Assembly: GCF_040869045.1 (NCBI RefSeq)
Contig: NW_027136915.1
Location: 558,001 to 622,000 of the forward strand
DNA length: 64,000 nt
Source: Eurosta solidaginis
Lineage: Eukaryota; Arthropoda; Insecta; Diptera; Tephritidae
Reading direction: 5' to 3'
How positions within the stretch are numbered: position 1 is the stretch's first letter; each line of letters begins with the position of its first letter. Positions 1 through 11,873 of the stretch are shown piece after piece. A program made the position numbers and the translations under genes. The notes beneath the pieces were generated by a model, which saw only the letters and a list, made by a program, of their open reading frames with translations, was not told where the DNA came from and searched no databases.

Positions 1-410
1 ACTGAACCGATTTGGAATTAGTTTTGCACCCCGTGTGTAGTTTGATCTAACTTGAAATACAGGATAGGTTATAACTCAGTTTATAATTGCAATATTATTT
101 TATTACATTTTTTTTTTTTTTGTTTATACGTAATATTAAAATATTTCGTTTACGCAGTGGCACTCATATTTTCAGTTGGTGCGAATATACTTTTCCGTGT
201 AATTGCTTGGTGTTTAATTAAACAACCTACTTATCAATAAAAAATATTATAGCGCATGATATCAAGTATAGCACATCAACAGGCCCGCCGAGAGGGGCGA
301 GAGGGGTTTCTGAGGAGGCCGCGATTTGGAGGTACTATGACATTTTTTTTAATACAGGAGAGTCTTTAGTTGTTCCATGTGCAAATTTTAAAATAAAAAT
401 CTATATATAT
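1..410 (-). repeat. Unclassified interspersed repeat, outer end of left arm
   Basis: This is the inverted copy of 45,283-45,692. It has no plausible gene; the short open frames here are fortuitous. The text with 'aaatcggttcagtagttt' on the opposite strand and TA-rich flanks resembles 3' ends of some insect LINE or Helitron families, but I cannot assign it. Confidence 0.3.
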
Positions 411-569
411 AAAAAGAAAGGCTAAAATGTGTGTTAGTTGGTCGCCGGTGTTTGAAGAGATGCGTCTGTCGATTTTGTTCAAACTTGCACACAAGTTGCG
501 TAAACTCACGCGGATATAGGCCAAAACGTGGGCCAGTGAATGCCTGGACAGTGTTTATACAATATGGAA

Positions 570-951
570 GTTATCTCCCGTCTCGTGGGAGATGTAAAAA
601 AATTAAAGGTGCGGAGGAACTCACTGTCCTCCGATACTTGTGACATGAAACAAGGGACGATTTCAGGTTAACGTCACAACTTCTTTATTCGTGCTACTTG
701 CACGCTAATTAACTACTGCACTAAACATATGTTGCAACTTACTTAAATAACTTCTTAGCTTAACTAAAATGTTTAAATTGCAGTTCCCATGCTTAACCCT
801 AGCGTGCGATTCCCATAACTAATGTAAGGTGACCTGATCGATGGTTGCGCGTGTGCCGCGTCAGCGACTTTATCTTATTGAACTAAATAAGTCACATGCT
901 TAGCAACGTAATCGTAGGGTGTGCCGCATTATGGTACCTATATGTATAACT
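570..951 (-). mobile_element. Probable errantivirus 3' LTR (left arm)
   Basis: Downstream of the env remnant on the minus strand, a purine tract (AAAGGGGGAGG, 952-962) is followed by AGTTATAC, the expected gypsy-type LTR start. An AATAAA signal lies at 684-689. I end the LTR at a matching TAACT near 570, but no second LTR is present to define the border, so the inner end is a guess. Confidence 0.5.
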
Positions 952-1044
952 CCTCCCCCTTTAAAGATCTGCGTCTAGTAGATCAAATGTCGAAAAGCGT
1001 GAGGGGGAGAAATTTTGTAAGGAGCGAATGCGACCTTCTGGTGA

Positions 1045-2397
1045 TTATTTAGTACTGACGCTTGTGACTGGCAGGCTGGGATCTGAGCGATAAAATTCAG
1101 GTGCAGATTTGCCTTTGGGGATCCTATTTATGCTAATGTTTCCCGTCCAATGCGTAGGAATTTGAATCGGTGGAAGGTCTAGTTTCTTTGTGTAACATCT
1201 CCACAGCGTTCCGGCAATAAGGGCTATTGCGCAAATCGAGATAGCCTCTGTAACGATAGAAAAATTTATTTTTTCATTGACATAGCATAGATACTTAACA
1301 TTCTCCATTGTGATGTCGTGGATGTACTCCAAGTTGACTTTCACGGTATGGTTTTTTATGTTAGAAAGTACGGCTGGGAGGGCGTGTGCGGTAACAGCTT
1401 CATTGCTGGAAAATTCCTGATCGCCAATCTTGATTGTCTCGTTGTTGAATTGAATTACGTATGTGCCACTAATAGTATTTGTGGCATTATTGCTCCTTAT
1501 TATGCCCTGGTAGTTTGAAATGAAAATGGTGTTTTCGTTTACCAGCTTTATAAGGGATCCGTTTCGTCTAATAAATTGACAACTAGCAGCCCCACCTTTT
1601 AAGAGTCGTGGCAGGCAGCTGTTTTCTTCCAGCGCAATCAAGGACTCGGAGCTCCATACTGTGGATGAGCCGATAACCATGCAATCCTTCGTCAACCCGT
1701 ATGTCTCCCCTTGATTGACCAGCATTCTGTCGAACGGTAGGTCCACTTGTTTACCAGCGTAGATTCCAGTACGGGTAATCAGAATTTTGTATTTGCTGGC
1801 CGTCACTTTCGGCATCGATAGGACGTTTGTGAGGACTGATGGTTGGCCATATTCGATTGCCTCAATTACATTCTGGTATGGGAGGGTTTATGTTTCGGAT
1901 AGGATTTGGTTCACCTCGTCTATGTCTAACAAGTTAGTATTAACAATTCCTCGCTTTGCCAATTGACATGCTCGCAAACATTCATTGACCTCTTCGCGAA
2001 CGAGGACGATGTTGCGAAGTGCGCTTTGCTCGAATTCGATTCCTTCTGTTTCCTTTACTACGTAGTTGGAGCGGTTCACCACTTCTTCAATTCGTTTCAA
2101 TACTTCTTCGGTGGTTGTGAATAGCTTTCTATTGACCTTATATTGATGGTTGTTGTTCGCTATTATCTGGTTTTGGCTGTGGAGGATCTTATTCCAATCT
2201 GTTGCGTCAGGCGATCCTACCAGCCATTTCCATGCCGACCCAATCCAGTCAATGGATCGGGTGACTCTAGTCTTGCTTGTGCTTTCCATCAACACTCCGA
2301 GTCGTTCGAGTGTTTGGTTGATGTAGTGCTGGGCTAAGAGCTGCTCGTCGGTTCGTTTGGTTAGATGACTTGCTAATTTATCCATTTGAGTCACCAT
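1045..2397 (-). pseudogene. Errantivirus envelope (F-like) remnant, left arm
   Basis: Two open segments, 2397-1888 and 1815-1045, lie in one reading frame with an in-frame TAA at 1888-1890. The first carries the errantiviral segment around WIGSAWKW after an Arg-rich cleavage-like region, followed by a heptad-rich, coiled-coil-like stretch. The second ends with a hydrophobic membrane segment (around IAGTLWRC) and a short basic tail, as in gypsy-type fusion glycoproteins. The same frame continues a little upstream of 2397, so the start used here is only the first ATG. The TAA is present in both arms, so env was already broken before the inverted duplication. The protein would have served membrane fusion; here it is a relic. 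Confidence 0.8.
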
Positions 2398-2559
2398 CGT
2401 GGTATATTTTTGTAGGTCGATGACGTGTATGAGTTTGAATGAGCCCCCTATAATCCACCCATCTCCGCTCTGGATGGTTATTATTGGGGCCTTGTAGTTA
2501 AATATGTGTATTGCGCTGATGGCTTATGCCAACAGTGGGAATCTGCAACGCAAGATGTT

Positions 2560-3549
2560 AATTCTAATTTAATGTAGTTAGTAGTTGTTATGTTCTAAGT
2601 AAGTTGCGGTTATCTATTTAATAAAGAGGAAAAATATTATTGATAGTAGGAAAGTATTATTAGTAAGCGGAATTCTTAAAATTAGATTGGTTATCATTAA
2701 ACTAGCGTTACTGTTTTAGTTTAGGATTTTCGCATTTCTAGCGATGTTAATTTGTTAATGTGACAGTGGTTTACATATTATGATTAGTGGAGAAGATTAA
2801 AATAAAATTTAAAAATTTTACTTTATACTGTTTTTACAAAGGGTTTCAAAAATAAAAAAGGAACAAAAAATTAGGAAAATTAAAAAGGTGAACAATTTTG
2901 GTTTTCTTTTTTTTTTCCTTTTTCATTGTTAACAATTTTTTCGTTTTTCCTCTTTTCTTTGGCTTAATATTTTAATTTTATTTTTATTTTTATTTGTTTA
3001 TTTGTTTTTGTTAAACAAATTTTGGTTTTATTTTTGCTTAGCGGATTAGGCGCATAAGCTTAAGTTTGTTTTTCTTTTTTCTTTCTTTCATCTACGGATT
3101 AGGCGCAGAGAATTAAATATGTATTTGCTTAGCGGATTAGGCGCATAAGCTCAAATTTTTCTTTTTTCTTTTTCATCTACGGATTAGGCGCAGAGAATTA
3201 AATAAATATTTGCTTAGCGGATTAGGCGCATAAGCTCAAATTTTTCTTTTTCATCTATGGATTAGGCGCAGAGAATTAAATAAATATTTGCTTAGCGGAT
3301 TAGGCGCATAAGCTCAAATTTTCTTTTTTTTCTCCTGGACCAGAGGTGTTAACATTTCTCGAACCAGCTATGGGGAGATCGCCAGAATCCCGTTTGGAAA
3401 TAGTGTAGGCATTTGTCAAATTCGATCGCACTACGAACCTACTAAGGCACGATTTGTCCCACTTACAAGCGCGCTCTTGTTAGATAAACTCCCTCTTGGT
3501 GCCAGATCTTTTATAGTTTCTTTTCATGTTTTTTGTATGTTTGTTTGTT
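2560..3549. other. Errantivirus pol-env spacer, AT-rich
   Basis: This non-coding stretch lies between the env remnant and the integrase remnant on the minus strand. It is homopolymer-rich and contains the 78-91 bp tandem repeat listed separately. No gene is visible. All of it except the first ~85 bases is absent from the right arm. Confidence 0.5.
3035..3325. repeat. Tandem repeat, units 91/85/78 bp
   Basis: Four copies of a unit built around GCGGATTAGGCGCATAAGCT and GGATTAGGCGCAGAG, separated by T-rich filler, start near 3040, 3131, 3216 and 3294. The unit shortens stepwise through loss in the T-rich linker. It sits between integrase and env of the errantivirus remnant. Confidence 0.85.
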
Positions 3550-4965
3550 TTATTGTGTGGGGGTTGTTTGTCCCCTTCTTTTTAAATTTTTAATGTCGAG
3601 TTTATGAATTTGTTTCCCACTAAGTGTGGTGACTGAAACTTTATTGTCTTTTGAAACGATTTCTTTCTTGTACAGAGGTTTTTGCTTCCCCTTTATTTGC
3701 TTATCCTTCACGTATATGACGTCATTTTCGTCATAACGCTCCGGTAGCATCCTTTTTTTATTGTGTCTTTTTATCTGAGGCATTTGCTTTTCCCTCAATA
3801 GTGCTTTAATTTGGATATTAATTTTTTTGCTCTGGTCAAGGAGTTCTTGATAGTTGGAGGCTTGTGAGCTATTAAAAAAAAAGTCTGTTGGTCTTTTGTT
3901 CGTTACCGAGTGGACTGAATTATTATAGCGATCTACAGCTATGATAACATGTTCCTTGGTCCTGAGGGCTTCATTCTCCGCCTTTAGGCATATAAAAATT
4001 TCAAGTAACGTAGAGAGAAATCTCTCGATTTGGCCGTTCACCTCACTCCTCTGATTTGGGGTGCGGTAAAGCTGAATTCCTAGAGATTCTCACAAGCTTT
4101 GTATAACAGGGCTAATCAATCCGCGTTCGTTATCAGTGACTAAAATTCTAGGGGTGGTGAAATAGTGCAGAAGTTTCACTACCTTTTGCCTAAGGTGCAG
4201 GGTTCCTTTGTTTCTGATGTGAAAAAGCTTTGCGAATTTAGAAAATTTATAGATACAACTCAAAAATTTTTCCCCCTGATTTTCGAATATATCTAAGTGA
4301 AGGATCTCGCATGGTCGCGATGGGATTGGTGTAGCCTGTAATTCTGGCCTATGGGGGTGCCTGTCGTAATTACTGAGTTTACACGTCTCACAAGCCAGTA
4401 CATATTTCCTAATTTGACTGCTCATCTTGGGAAAATAGCAACGCTCAAGAAGTTGTTTCCTATTCTCTGTGACATTACGGTGAGCTCTCCTGTGCTCCTT
4501 TGTTATTGCCTCACACACACTGTCTGGATTTCTTAAGTCCTCCACAAGGGTTTGCGCTATTCGTACCTTATAGTTGGTAAAATGGTCTAAATAAACTCTC
4601 TGTAGTAGGGCTAACTGATCTCCCGGTATTTTGATACCATTGATGACATTTGGGTTCAGTTTTTCTTTCAAAGTGCTAATTAGTTCATTTTCACTAATGT
4701 TTTCTATCTCTACGTAGTGGCGTGAGTGTCCAGGGTGCGGTTCTTCGCAGATTTGAAGTCTGCCCCCGAACACAATTTGATTTCTGAAAACATTTAGTGG
4801 TACTTCCACGAAGGGGATCAGGTCTGTGTTATCCTGTTCTGCGCTATGGACTGTATCGGAATCTGATCCCATGGTTGCATTCTGACTACCGACCTCGGAT
4901 GTGGGCGGCATTGAATCCGTCAGTTGGTTTACTTGGGTTTTTAGACGAGAAAGGGCATCAGCCAC
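3550..4965 (-). pseudogene. Errantivirus RNase H end and integrase remnant, copy 1
   Basis: The frame opens with MADALSR, the typical end of a Ty3/gypsy RNase H domain, and continues into integrase. An H-x3-H...C-x2-C zinc-binding region is present (HRRAH; CETC), then catalytic-core segments with LHLDIF (first Asp) and VTDNERG (second Asp). An in-frame TGA at 4090-4092 interrupts the core. The same frame resumes with NGQIERF, which supplies the catalytic Glu, and a basic C-terminal region to 3550. Protease, reverse transcriptase and gag are missing: the element is cut at about 4,970, where INE-1-like repeat begins. It has the same strand and order as the env remnant at 1,045-2,397, so both are probably one 5'-truncated element. 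Confidence 0.85.
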
Positions 4966-4984
4966 GACGTTAGATTTTCGGGGT

Positions 4985-5275
4985 TTGTAGATGGGTTCAT
5001 AAATGTGTCAGCCGGTTCCGACAAATGTTTAATCGGCCACCCAAATATACCCGCTCACCAAATTTTATTAAGATATCTCAAATATTGATGGACTAGTTCG
5101 CATACAAACAGGCAGACGGACAGACGGACAAGGCTAAATCAACTCAGCTCTTCGTCCTGATTATTTCGGTATACTTAATGGTGGGTCTATATATTTTCTT
5201 TAAGGACTTACAATTTTGGGATTCGTGGCAAAATTAATATATATTTCATTTTCATGAAAGGTATAAAAGTAGGTA
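4985..5275. repeat. INE-1/DINE-1-like core with GTCY microsatellite, copy 1
   Basis: It contains CAGACGGACAGACGGACA (GTCY repeat on the other strand), a GATATCTCAAA block, and the block GATTATTTCGGTATACTTAA. This arrangement matches the mini-me/INE-1 (Helentron-derived) layout of Diptera. Related cores lie at 8,349, 17,540, 20,130, 21,960, 33,870 and 35,545. Confidence 0.7.
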
Positions 5276-5379
5276 GGTACTTTGTGTGAGGATGCAAAGT
5301 TTCATGTTTTTTGTGGTCTGCATGTAAAAACTATGTCTACGAATCACGTATTTCAACAATAAATGACGTTAACGTAACT

Positions 5380-5700
5380 ATTTGATGAAATTTGTTGAAA
5401 TTTGAAGCTTCTAGCCGTAAAAAAGGGGCAAAAATTACAGCTTATATTGGGTATATAATATATATACCACCAATCTCTATCATTGTTTCAGACAACAATG
5501 TACGCTATATACTACACGTAAGCATTAGGTGTAATTTGAAGCTTCTAGCTGTTAAATCGGGGCAGAAATTGCGAAAAGCTTCTTATCTGAACAATCGGTT
5601 GTATGAGATATATACTACATATACCACCGATCTCTATTATTTTTTCAGACAACAATATATGCTATACACGTAAGCATTTGGTGAAATTTGAACATATCTA
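5380..5700. repeat. About two units of the ~151 bp repeat, copy 1
   Basis: The stretch has GAAGCTTCTAGC, CAGACAACAAT and ATATACCACC motifs as in the large inner repeat field at 16.5-23.5 kb. No coding capacity is credible. Confidence 0.75.
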
Positions 5701-5730
5701 ACCGATTTTTAAGATAAATATAAAATAAAC

Positions 5731-6797
5731 AAGTAAGGAGGGCTAAGTTCGGGTGTAACCGAACATTACATACTCAGTTGAGAGCTATGGAGACAAAATA
5801 AGGGAAAATCACCTCGTAGTAAAATGAACCTAGGGTAACCCTGGAATGTGTTTGTATAACATGTGTATCAAATGGAAAGTATTAAAGAGTATTTTAAGAG
5901 GGAGTGGGCCATAGTTCTATAGATGGACGCCATTTAGGGATTTCGCCATATTGGTGGACCAGGGCTGACTCTAGACTTTGTTTGTTCGATATGGGTATCA
6001 AATGAAAGTGTAAATGAGTATTTTAAAAGGGAGTGGGCCTAATTTCTATAGGTGGACGGCTTTTCGAGATATCGCCATGAAGGTGGACCAGGGGTGACTC
6101 TAGAATTTGTTTGTACGATATGGGTATCAAATGAAAGGTGTTAATGAGTATTTTAAAAGGGAGTGGGCCTAAGTTCTATAGGTGGACGCCTTTTCGAGAT
6201 ATCGCCATGAAGGTGGACCAGGGGTGACTCTAGAATATGTTTGTACGATATGGATATCAAATGAAAGTTGTTAATGAGTATTTTAAAAGGGAATGGGTGG
6301 ACGCCTTTTCGAAATATCGCCATAAACGTGGACCAGGGGTGACTCTAGAATGCGTTTGTACGATATGGGTATCAAATGAAAGTGTAAATGAGTATTTTAA
6401 AAGGGAGTGGGCCTAAGTTCTATAGGTGGACGCCTTTTCGAGATATCGCAATAAACGTGGACCAGGGGTGACTCTAGAATTTGTTTGTACGATATGGGTA
6501 TCAAATGAAAGGTGTTAAAGAGTATTTGAAAAGGGAGTGGGCCTTAGTTCTATAGGTGGACTTCTTTTCGCAATATCGTTATAAAGGTGGACCAGGGGTG
6601 ACTCTAGAATGCTTTTGTACAATATGGGTATCAAACGAAAGGTGTTAATAAGTACTTTAACAGGGAATGGGCCTTAGTTCTATGGGTGGACGCCTTTTCG
6701 GGATATAAACATAAACGTGGACCAGGGGTGACTCTAGAATGCGTTTGTACAATATGGATATCAAATGAAAAGTGTTAATGAGTATTTTAAAAGGGAG
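5731..6797 (-). mobile_element. Helentron 3' end and satellite, truncated
   Basis: The terminus AAGTAAGGAGGGCTAA is followed by the hairpin GTTCGGGTGTAACCGAAC (5747-5764), then the subterminal repeat ATACTCAGTTGAG, then ~130 bp satellite units to 6,797, where the tandem-duplication junction cuts it. Orientation is minus because a Helentron hairpin marks the 3' end. Confidence 0.75.
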
Positions 6798-6913
6798 GGA
6801 ACCTACTAAGGCACGATTTGTCCCACTTACAAGCGCGCTCTTGTTAGATAAACTCCCTCTTGGTGCCAGATCTTTTATAGTTTCTTTTCATGTTTTTTGT
6901 ATGTTTGTTTGTT

Positions 6914-8329
6914 TTATTGTGTGGGGGTTGTTTGTCCCCTTCTTTTTAAATTTTTAATGTCGAGTTTATGAATTTGTTTCCCACTAAGTGTGGTGACTGA
7001 AACTTTATTGTCTTTTGAAACGATTTCTTTCTTGTACAGAGGTTTTTGCTTCCCCTTTATTTGCTTATCCTTCACGTATATGACGTCATTTTCGTCATAA
7101 CGCTCCGGTAGCATCCTTTTTTTATTGTGTCTTTTTATCTGAGGCATTTGCTTTTCCCTCAATAGTGCTTTAATTTGGATATTAATTTTTTTGCTCTGGT
7201 CAAGGAGTTCTTGATAGTTGGAGGCTTGTGAGCTATTAAAAAAAAAGTCTGTTGGTCTTTTGTTCGTTACCGAGTGGACTGAATTATTATAGCGATCTAC
7301 AGCTATGATAACATGTTCCTTGGTCCTGAGGGCTTCATTCTCCGCCTTTAGGCATATAAAAATTTCAAGTAACGTAGAGAGAAATCTCTCGATTTGGCCG
7401 TTCACCTCACTCCTCTGATTTGGGGTGCGGTAAAGCTGAATTCCTAGAGATTCTCACAAGCTTTGTATAACAGGGCTAATCAATCCGCGTTCGTTATCAG
7501 TGACTAAAATTCTAGGGGTGGTGAAATAGTGCAGAAGTTTCACTACCTTTTGCCTAAGGTGCAGGGTTCCTTTGTTTCTGATGTGAAAAAGCTTTGCGAA
7601 TTTAGAAAATTTATAGATACAACTCAAAAATTTTTCCCCCTGATTTTCGAATATATCTAAGTGAAGGATCTCGCATGGTCGCGATGGGATTGGTGTAGCC
7701 TGTAATTCTGGCCTATGGGGGTGCCTGTCGTAATTACTGAGTTTACACGTCTCACAAGCCAGTACATATTTCCTAATTTGACTGCTCATCTTGGGAAAAT
7801 AGCAACGCTCAAGAAGTTGTTTCCTATTCTCTGTGACATTACGGTGAGCTCTCCTGTGCTCCTTTGTTATTGCCTCACACACACTGTCTGGATTTCTTAA
7901 GTCCTCCACAAGGGTTTGCGCTATTCGTACCTTATAGTTGGTAAAATGGTCTAAATAAACTCTCTGTAGTAGGGCTAACTGATCTCCCGGTATTTTGATA
8001 CCATTGATGACATTTGGGTTCAGTTTTTCTTTCAAAGTGCTAATTAGTTCATTTTCACTAATGTTTTCTATCTCTACGTAGTGGCGTGAGTGTCCAGGGT
8101 GCGGTTCTTCGCAGATTTGAAGTCTGCCCCCGAACACAATTTGATTTCTGAAAACATTTAGTGGTACTTCCACGAAGGGGATCAGGTCTGTGTTATCCTG
8201 TTCTGCGCTATGGACTGTATCGGAATCTGATCCCATGGTTGCATTCTGACTACCGACCTCGGATGTGGGCGGCATTGAATCCGTCAGTTGGTTTACTTGG
8301 GTTTTTAGACGAGAAAGGGCATCAGCCAC
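6914..8329 (-). pseudogene. Errantivirus RNase H end and integrase remnant, copy 2
   Basis: This is an identical translation to the 3,550-4,965 copy, including the in-frame TGA (7454-7456), so the stop predates the tandem duplication. It is flanked upstream on its strand by INE-1-like repeat and downstream by the Helentron satellite of unit 1 rather than by env. It has no env partner of its own. Confidence 0.85.
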
Positions 8330-8348
8330 GACGTTAGATTTTCGGGGT

Positions 8349-8640
8349 TTGTAGATGGGTTCATAAATGTGTCAGCCGGTTCCGACAAATGTTTAATCGG
8401 CCACCCAAATATACCCGCTCACCAAATTTTATTAAGATATCTCAAATATTGATGGACTAGTTCGCATACAAACAGGCAGACGGACAGACGGACAAGGCTA
8501 AATCAACTCAGCTCTTCGTCCTGATTATTTCGGTATACTTAATGGTGGGTCTATATATTTTCTTTAAGGACTTACAATTTTGGGATTCGTGGCAAAATTA
8601 ATATATATTTCATTTTCATGAAAGGTATAAAAGTAGGTAG
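8349..8640. repeat. INE-1/DINE-1-like core, copy 2
   Basis: This is a duplicate of 4,985-5,275 carried in unit 2 of the tandem duplication, with the same GTCY run and flanking blocks. Two ~151 bp repeat units follow to about 9,064. Confidence 0.7.
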
Positions 8641-9094
8641 GTACTTTGTGTGAGGATGCAAAGTTTCATGTTTTTTGTGGTCTGCATGTAAAAACTATGT
8701 CTACGAATCACGTATTTCAACAATAAATGACGTTAACGTAACTATTTGATGAAATTTGTTGAAATTTGAAGCTTCTAGCCGTAAAAAAGGGGCAAAAATT
8801 ACAGCTTATATTGGGTATATAATATATATACCACCGATCTCTATCATTGTTTCAGACAACAATGTACGCTATATACTACACGTAAGCATTAGGTGTAATT
8901 TGAAGCTTCTAGCTGTTAAATCGGGGCAGAAATTGCGAAAAGCTTCTTATCTGAACAATCGGTTGTATGAGATATATACTACATATACCACCGATCTCTA
9001 TTATTTTTTCAGACAACAATATATGCTATACACGTAAGCATTTGGTGAAATTTGAACATATCTAACCGATTTTTAAGATAAATATAAAATAAAC

Positions 9095-11873
9095 AAGTAA
9101 GGAGGGCTAAGTTCGGGTGTAACCGAACATTACATACTCAGTTGAGAGCTATGGAGACAAAATAAGGGAAAATCACCTCGTAGTAAAATGAACCTAGGGT
9201 AACCCTGGAATGTGTTTGTATAACATGTGTATCAAATGGAAAGTATTAAAGAGTATTTTAAGAGGGAGTGGGCCATAGTTCTATAGATGGACGCCATTTA
9301 GGGATTTCGCCATATTGGTGGACCATGGCTGACTCTAGACTTTGTTTGTTCGATATGGGTATCAAATGAAAGTGTAAATTAGTATTTTAAAAGGGAGTGG
9401 GCCTAATTTCTATAGGTGGACGGCTTTTCGAGATATCGCCATGAAGGTGGACCAGGGGTGACTCTAGAATTTGTTTGTACGATATGGGTATCAAATGAAA
9501 GGTGTTAATGAGTATTTTAAAAGGGAGTGGGCCTAAGTTCTATAGGTGGACGCCTTTTCGAGATATCGCCATGAAGGTGGACCAGGGGTGACTCTAGAAT
9601 ATGTTTGTACGATATGGATATCAAATGAAAGTTGTTAATGAGTATTTTAAAAGGGAATGGGTGGACGCCTTTTCGAAATATCGCCATAAACGTGGACCAG
9701 GGGTGACTCTAGAATGCGTTTGTACGATATGGGTATCAAATGAAAGTGTAAATGAGTATTTTAAAAGGGAGTGGGCCTAAGTTCTATAGGTGGACGCCTT
9801 TTCGAGATATCGCAATAAACGTGGACCAGGGGTGACTCTAGAATTTGTTTGTACGATATGGGTATCAAATGAAAGGTGTTAAAGAGTATTTGAAAAGGGA
9901 GTGGGCCTTAGTTCTATAGGTGGACTTCTTTTCGCAATATCGTTATAAAGGTGGACCAGGGGTGACTCTAGAATGCTTTTGTACAATATGGGTATCAAAC
10001 GAAAGGTGTTAATAAGTACTTTAACAGGGAATGGGCCTTAGTTCTATGGGTGGACGCCTTTTCGGGATATAAACATAAACGTGGACCAGGGGTGACTCTA
10101 GAATGCGTTTGTACAATATGGATATCAAATGAAAAGTGTTAATGAGTATTTTAAAAGGGAGTGGGCCTTAGTTCTATAGGTTGACGCCTTTTCGAGACAT
10201 CGCCATAAAGGTGGACCAGGAGTGACTCTAGAATTTTTTTTGTACAATATGGGTATCAAACGAAAGGTGTTAATAAGTATTTTAAAACGGAGTGCGCCTT
10301 AGTTCTATGGGTGGACGCCTTTTCGAGATATCGCCATAAAGGTCGACCAGGGCTGACTCTAGAATTTGTTTGTATGATATGGGTATCAAATGAAAGGTGT
10401 TAATAAGTATTTTAAAAGGGAGTGGGCCTTAGTTCTATAGGTGGACGCCTTTTCGAGATATCGCCATAAAGGTGGACCAGGGGTGACTTTAGAATTTGTT
10501 TGTACGATATGGGTACCAAATTAAAGGTATTAATGAGGGTTTTAAAAGGGAGTGGTGGTAGTTGTATATGTGAAGGCGTTTTCGAGATATCGACCAAAAT
10601 GTGGACCAGGGTGACCCAGAGCATCATCTGTCGGGTACCGCTAATTTATATATATATGTAATACCACGAACAGTTATCCAAGTGCTTTTAATTTCGCCCT
10701 GCAAAACTTTTTCAATTTCTTCTATTTAATATGGTAGGTGTAACACCCATTTTACAAAGTTTTTTTCTAAAGTTATATATTTGCGTCAATAGGCCAATCC
10801 AATTACCGTGTTTCATCCCTTTTTTCGTATTTGGTATATTATTATGGCATTTTTTTCATTTTTAGTAATTTTCGATATCGAAAAAGTTGGCGTGGTCATA
10901 GTCGGATTTCGGCCATTTTTTACACCAATATAAAGTGAGTTCAGATAAGTACGTGAACTAAGTTTAGTAAATATATATCGATTTTTGCTCAAGTTATCGT
11001 GTTAACGGCCGAGCGGAAGGACAGACGGTCGACTGTGTATAAAAACTGGGCGTGGCTTCAACCGATTACGCCCTTTTTCACATAAAACAGTTATCGTCCT
11101 AGAATCTAACCTCTAACAAATTCACAAGGATTGGTAATGTTTTTTTCGACATATGGCATTAAAAGTATCCTAGAAAATTAAATGAAAAAGGGCGGAGCCA
11201 CGCCCAAAATTTCTTTTATTTTTGTATTTTGTTGCACCATATCATTACTGGAGTTGAATGTTGACATAATTTACTTATATACTGTAAAGATATTAACTTT
11301 TCTTTTAAAATTTTACTTTAAAAAAATTTTTTTTTTAAGTGGGCGTGGTTGTTCTCCGATCGTTCCTGCCAAATTTCATCATGATTTCTTCAACGACTGC
11401 CAAGTTACAGCTTGCAAAACTTCTAAATTACCTTCTTTTAAAAGTGGGCGGTGCCACGCCCATTGTTAAAAATTTTACTAGTTTTCTATTCTGCGTCATA
11501 AGTTCAACTCACCTACCAAGTTTCATCGCTTTATCCGTATTTGGTGATGAATTATCGCACTTTTTCGATTTTTCGAAATTTTCGATATAAAAAAGTGGGC
11601 GTGGTTATAGTCCTATATCTTTCATTTTAAATAGCGATCTGAGATGAGTGCCCAGGAACCTACATACCAAATTTCATCAAGATACCTCAAAATTTACTCA
11701 AGTTATCGTGTTAACGGACGGACGGACGGACATGGCTCAATCGAATTTTTTTTCGATACTGATGATTTTGATCTATGGAAGTCCATATCTATTTCGAATC
11801 CTTTATACATGTACAACCAACCGTTATCCAACCAAAGTTAATATACTTTGTGAGCTCTGCTCAACTGAGTATA
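9095..11873 (-). mobile_element. Full-length non-autonomous Helentron (left arm)
   Basis: The 3' hairpin lies at 9111-9128, followed by subterminal repeat ATACTCAGTTGAG and about eleven ~130 bp satellite units (9,194-10,620). A single-copy part follows, with repeated GTGGGCGTGG motifs. Near the 5' end are a GGACGGACGGACGGACATGG microsatellite (~11,715) and the opposite subterminal repeat GCTCTGCTCAACTGAGTAT at 11,855-11,873. It encodes no protein: open frames through the satellite exist only because the unit length is near a multiple of three. A Rep/helicase partner must come from elsewhere. Confidence 0.75.
9194..10620. repeat. ~130 bp satellite array inside the Helentron
   Basis: Units run from GTACGATATGGGTATCAAAT through AAAAGGGAGTGGGCC, TTCTATAGGTGGACGCC and TTTTCGAGATATCGCC to GGACCAGGGGTGACTCTAG. 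Most are about 130 bp, with shortened ~114 bp variants. Other arrays occur at 5,830-6,797, 42,770-43,047, 51,040-51,515, 51,982-53,285, 53,690-53,912 and 61,060-62,320. Confidence 0.9.

Larger units (their letters stand above)
3436..6799. repeat. Unit 1 of a 3,364 bp tandem duplication
   Basis: All landmarks recur at +3,364: integrase frames 3550/6914 and 4090/7454, small frames 5392/8756. The junction near 6,797 fuses satellite text (AAAAGGGAG) to GGAACCTACT, the start of the unit. The two units differ at only a handful of bases (for example near 5,466 and 5,966), so the event is recent or technical. The right arm lacks the whole region. Confidence 0.93.
6800..10163. repeat. Unit 2 of a 3,364 bp tandem duplication
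   Basis: This is the second, nearly identical copy of 3,436-6,799. Unlike unit 1, its satellite runs on past the unit border without interruption into the rest of the Helentron, so this copy keeps the ancestral right-hand flank while unit 1 keeps the ancestral left-hand flank (errantivirus spacer and env). Confidence 0.93.

Noticed and set aside
1318..1518. Small plus-strand frames opposite env and integrase (also 2,143, 4,351, 7,715)
   Set aside because: Antisense shadows of recognised coding remnants with no independent support.
3035..3325. CRISPR-like array of short repeats
   Set aside because: Only four irregular units with low-complexity spacers, inside an insect retroelement; no bacterial context.
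10412..10627. Open frame with repeated PPLPFKTLINTF-like peptide, also at 42,762, 51,033 and 51,975
   Set aside because: It is the ~130 bp satellite read in one frame; the peptide repeat mirrors the DNA repeat and no start context or domain supports a gene.
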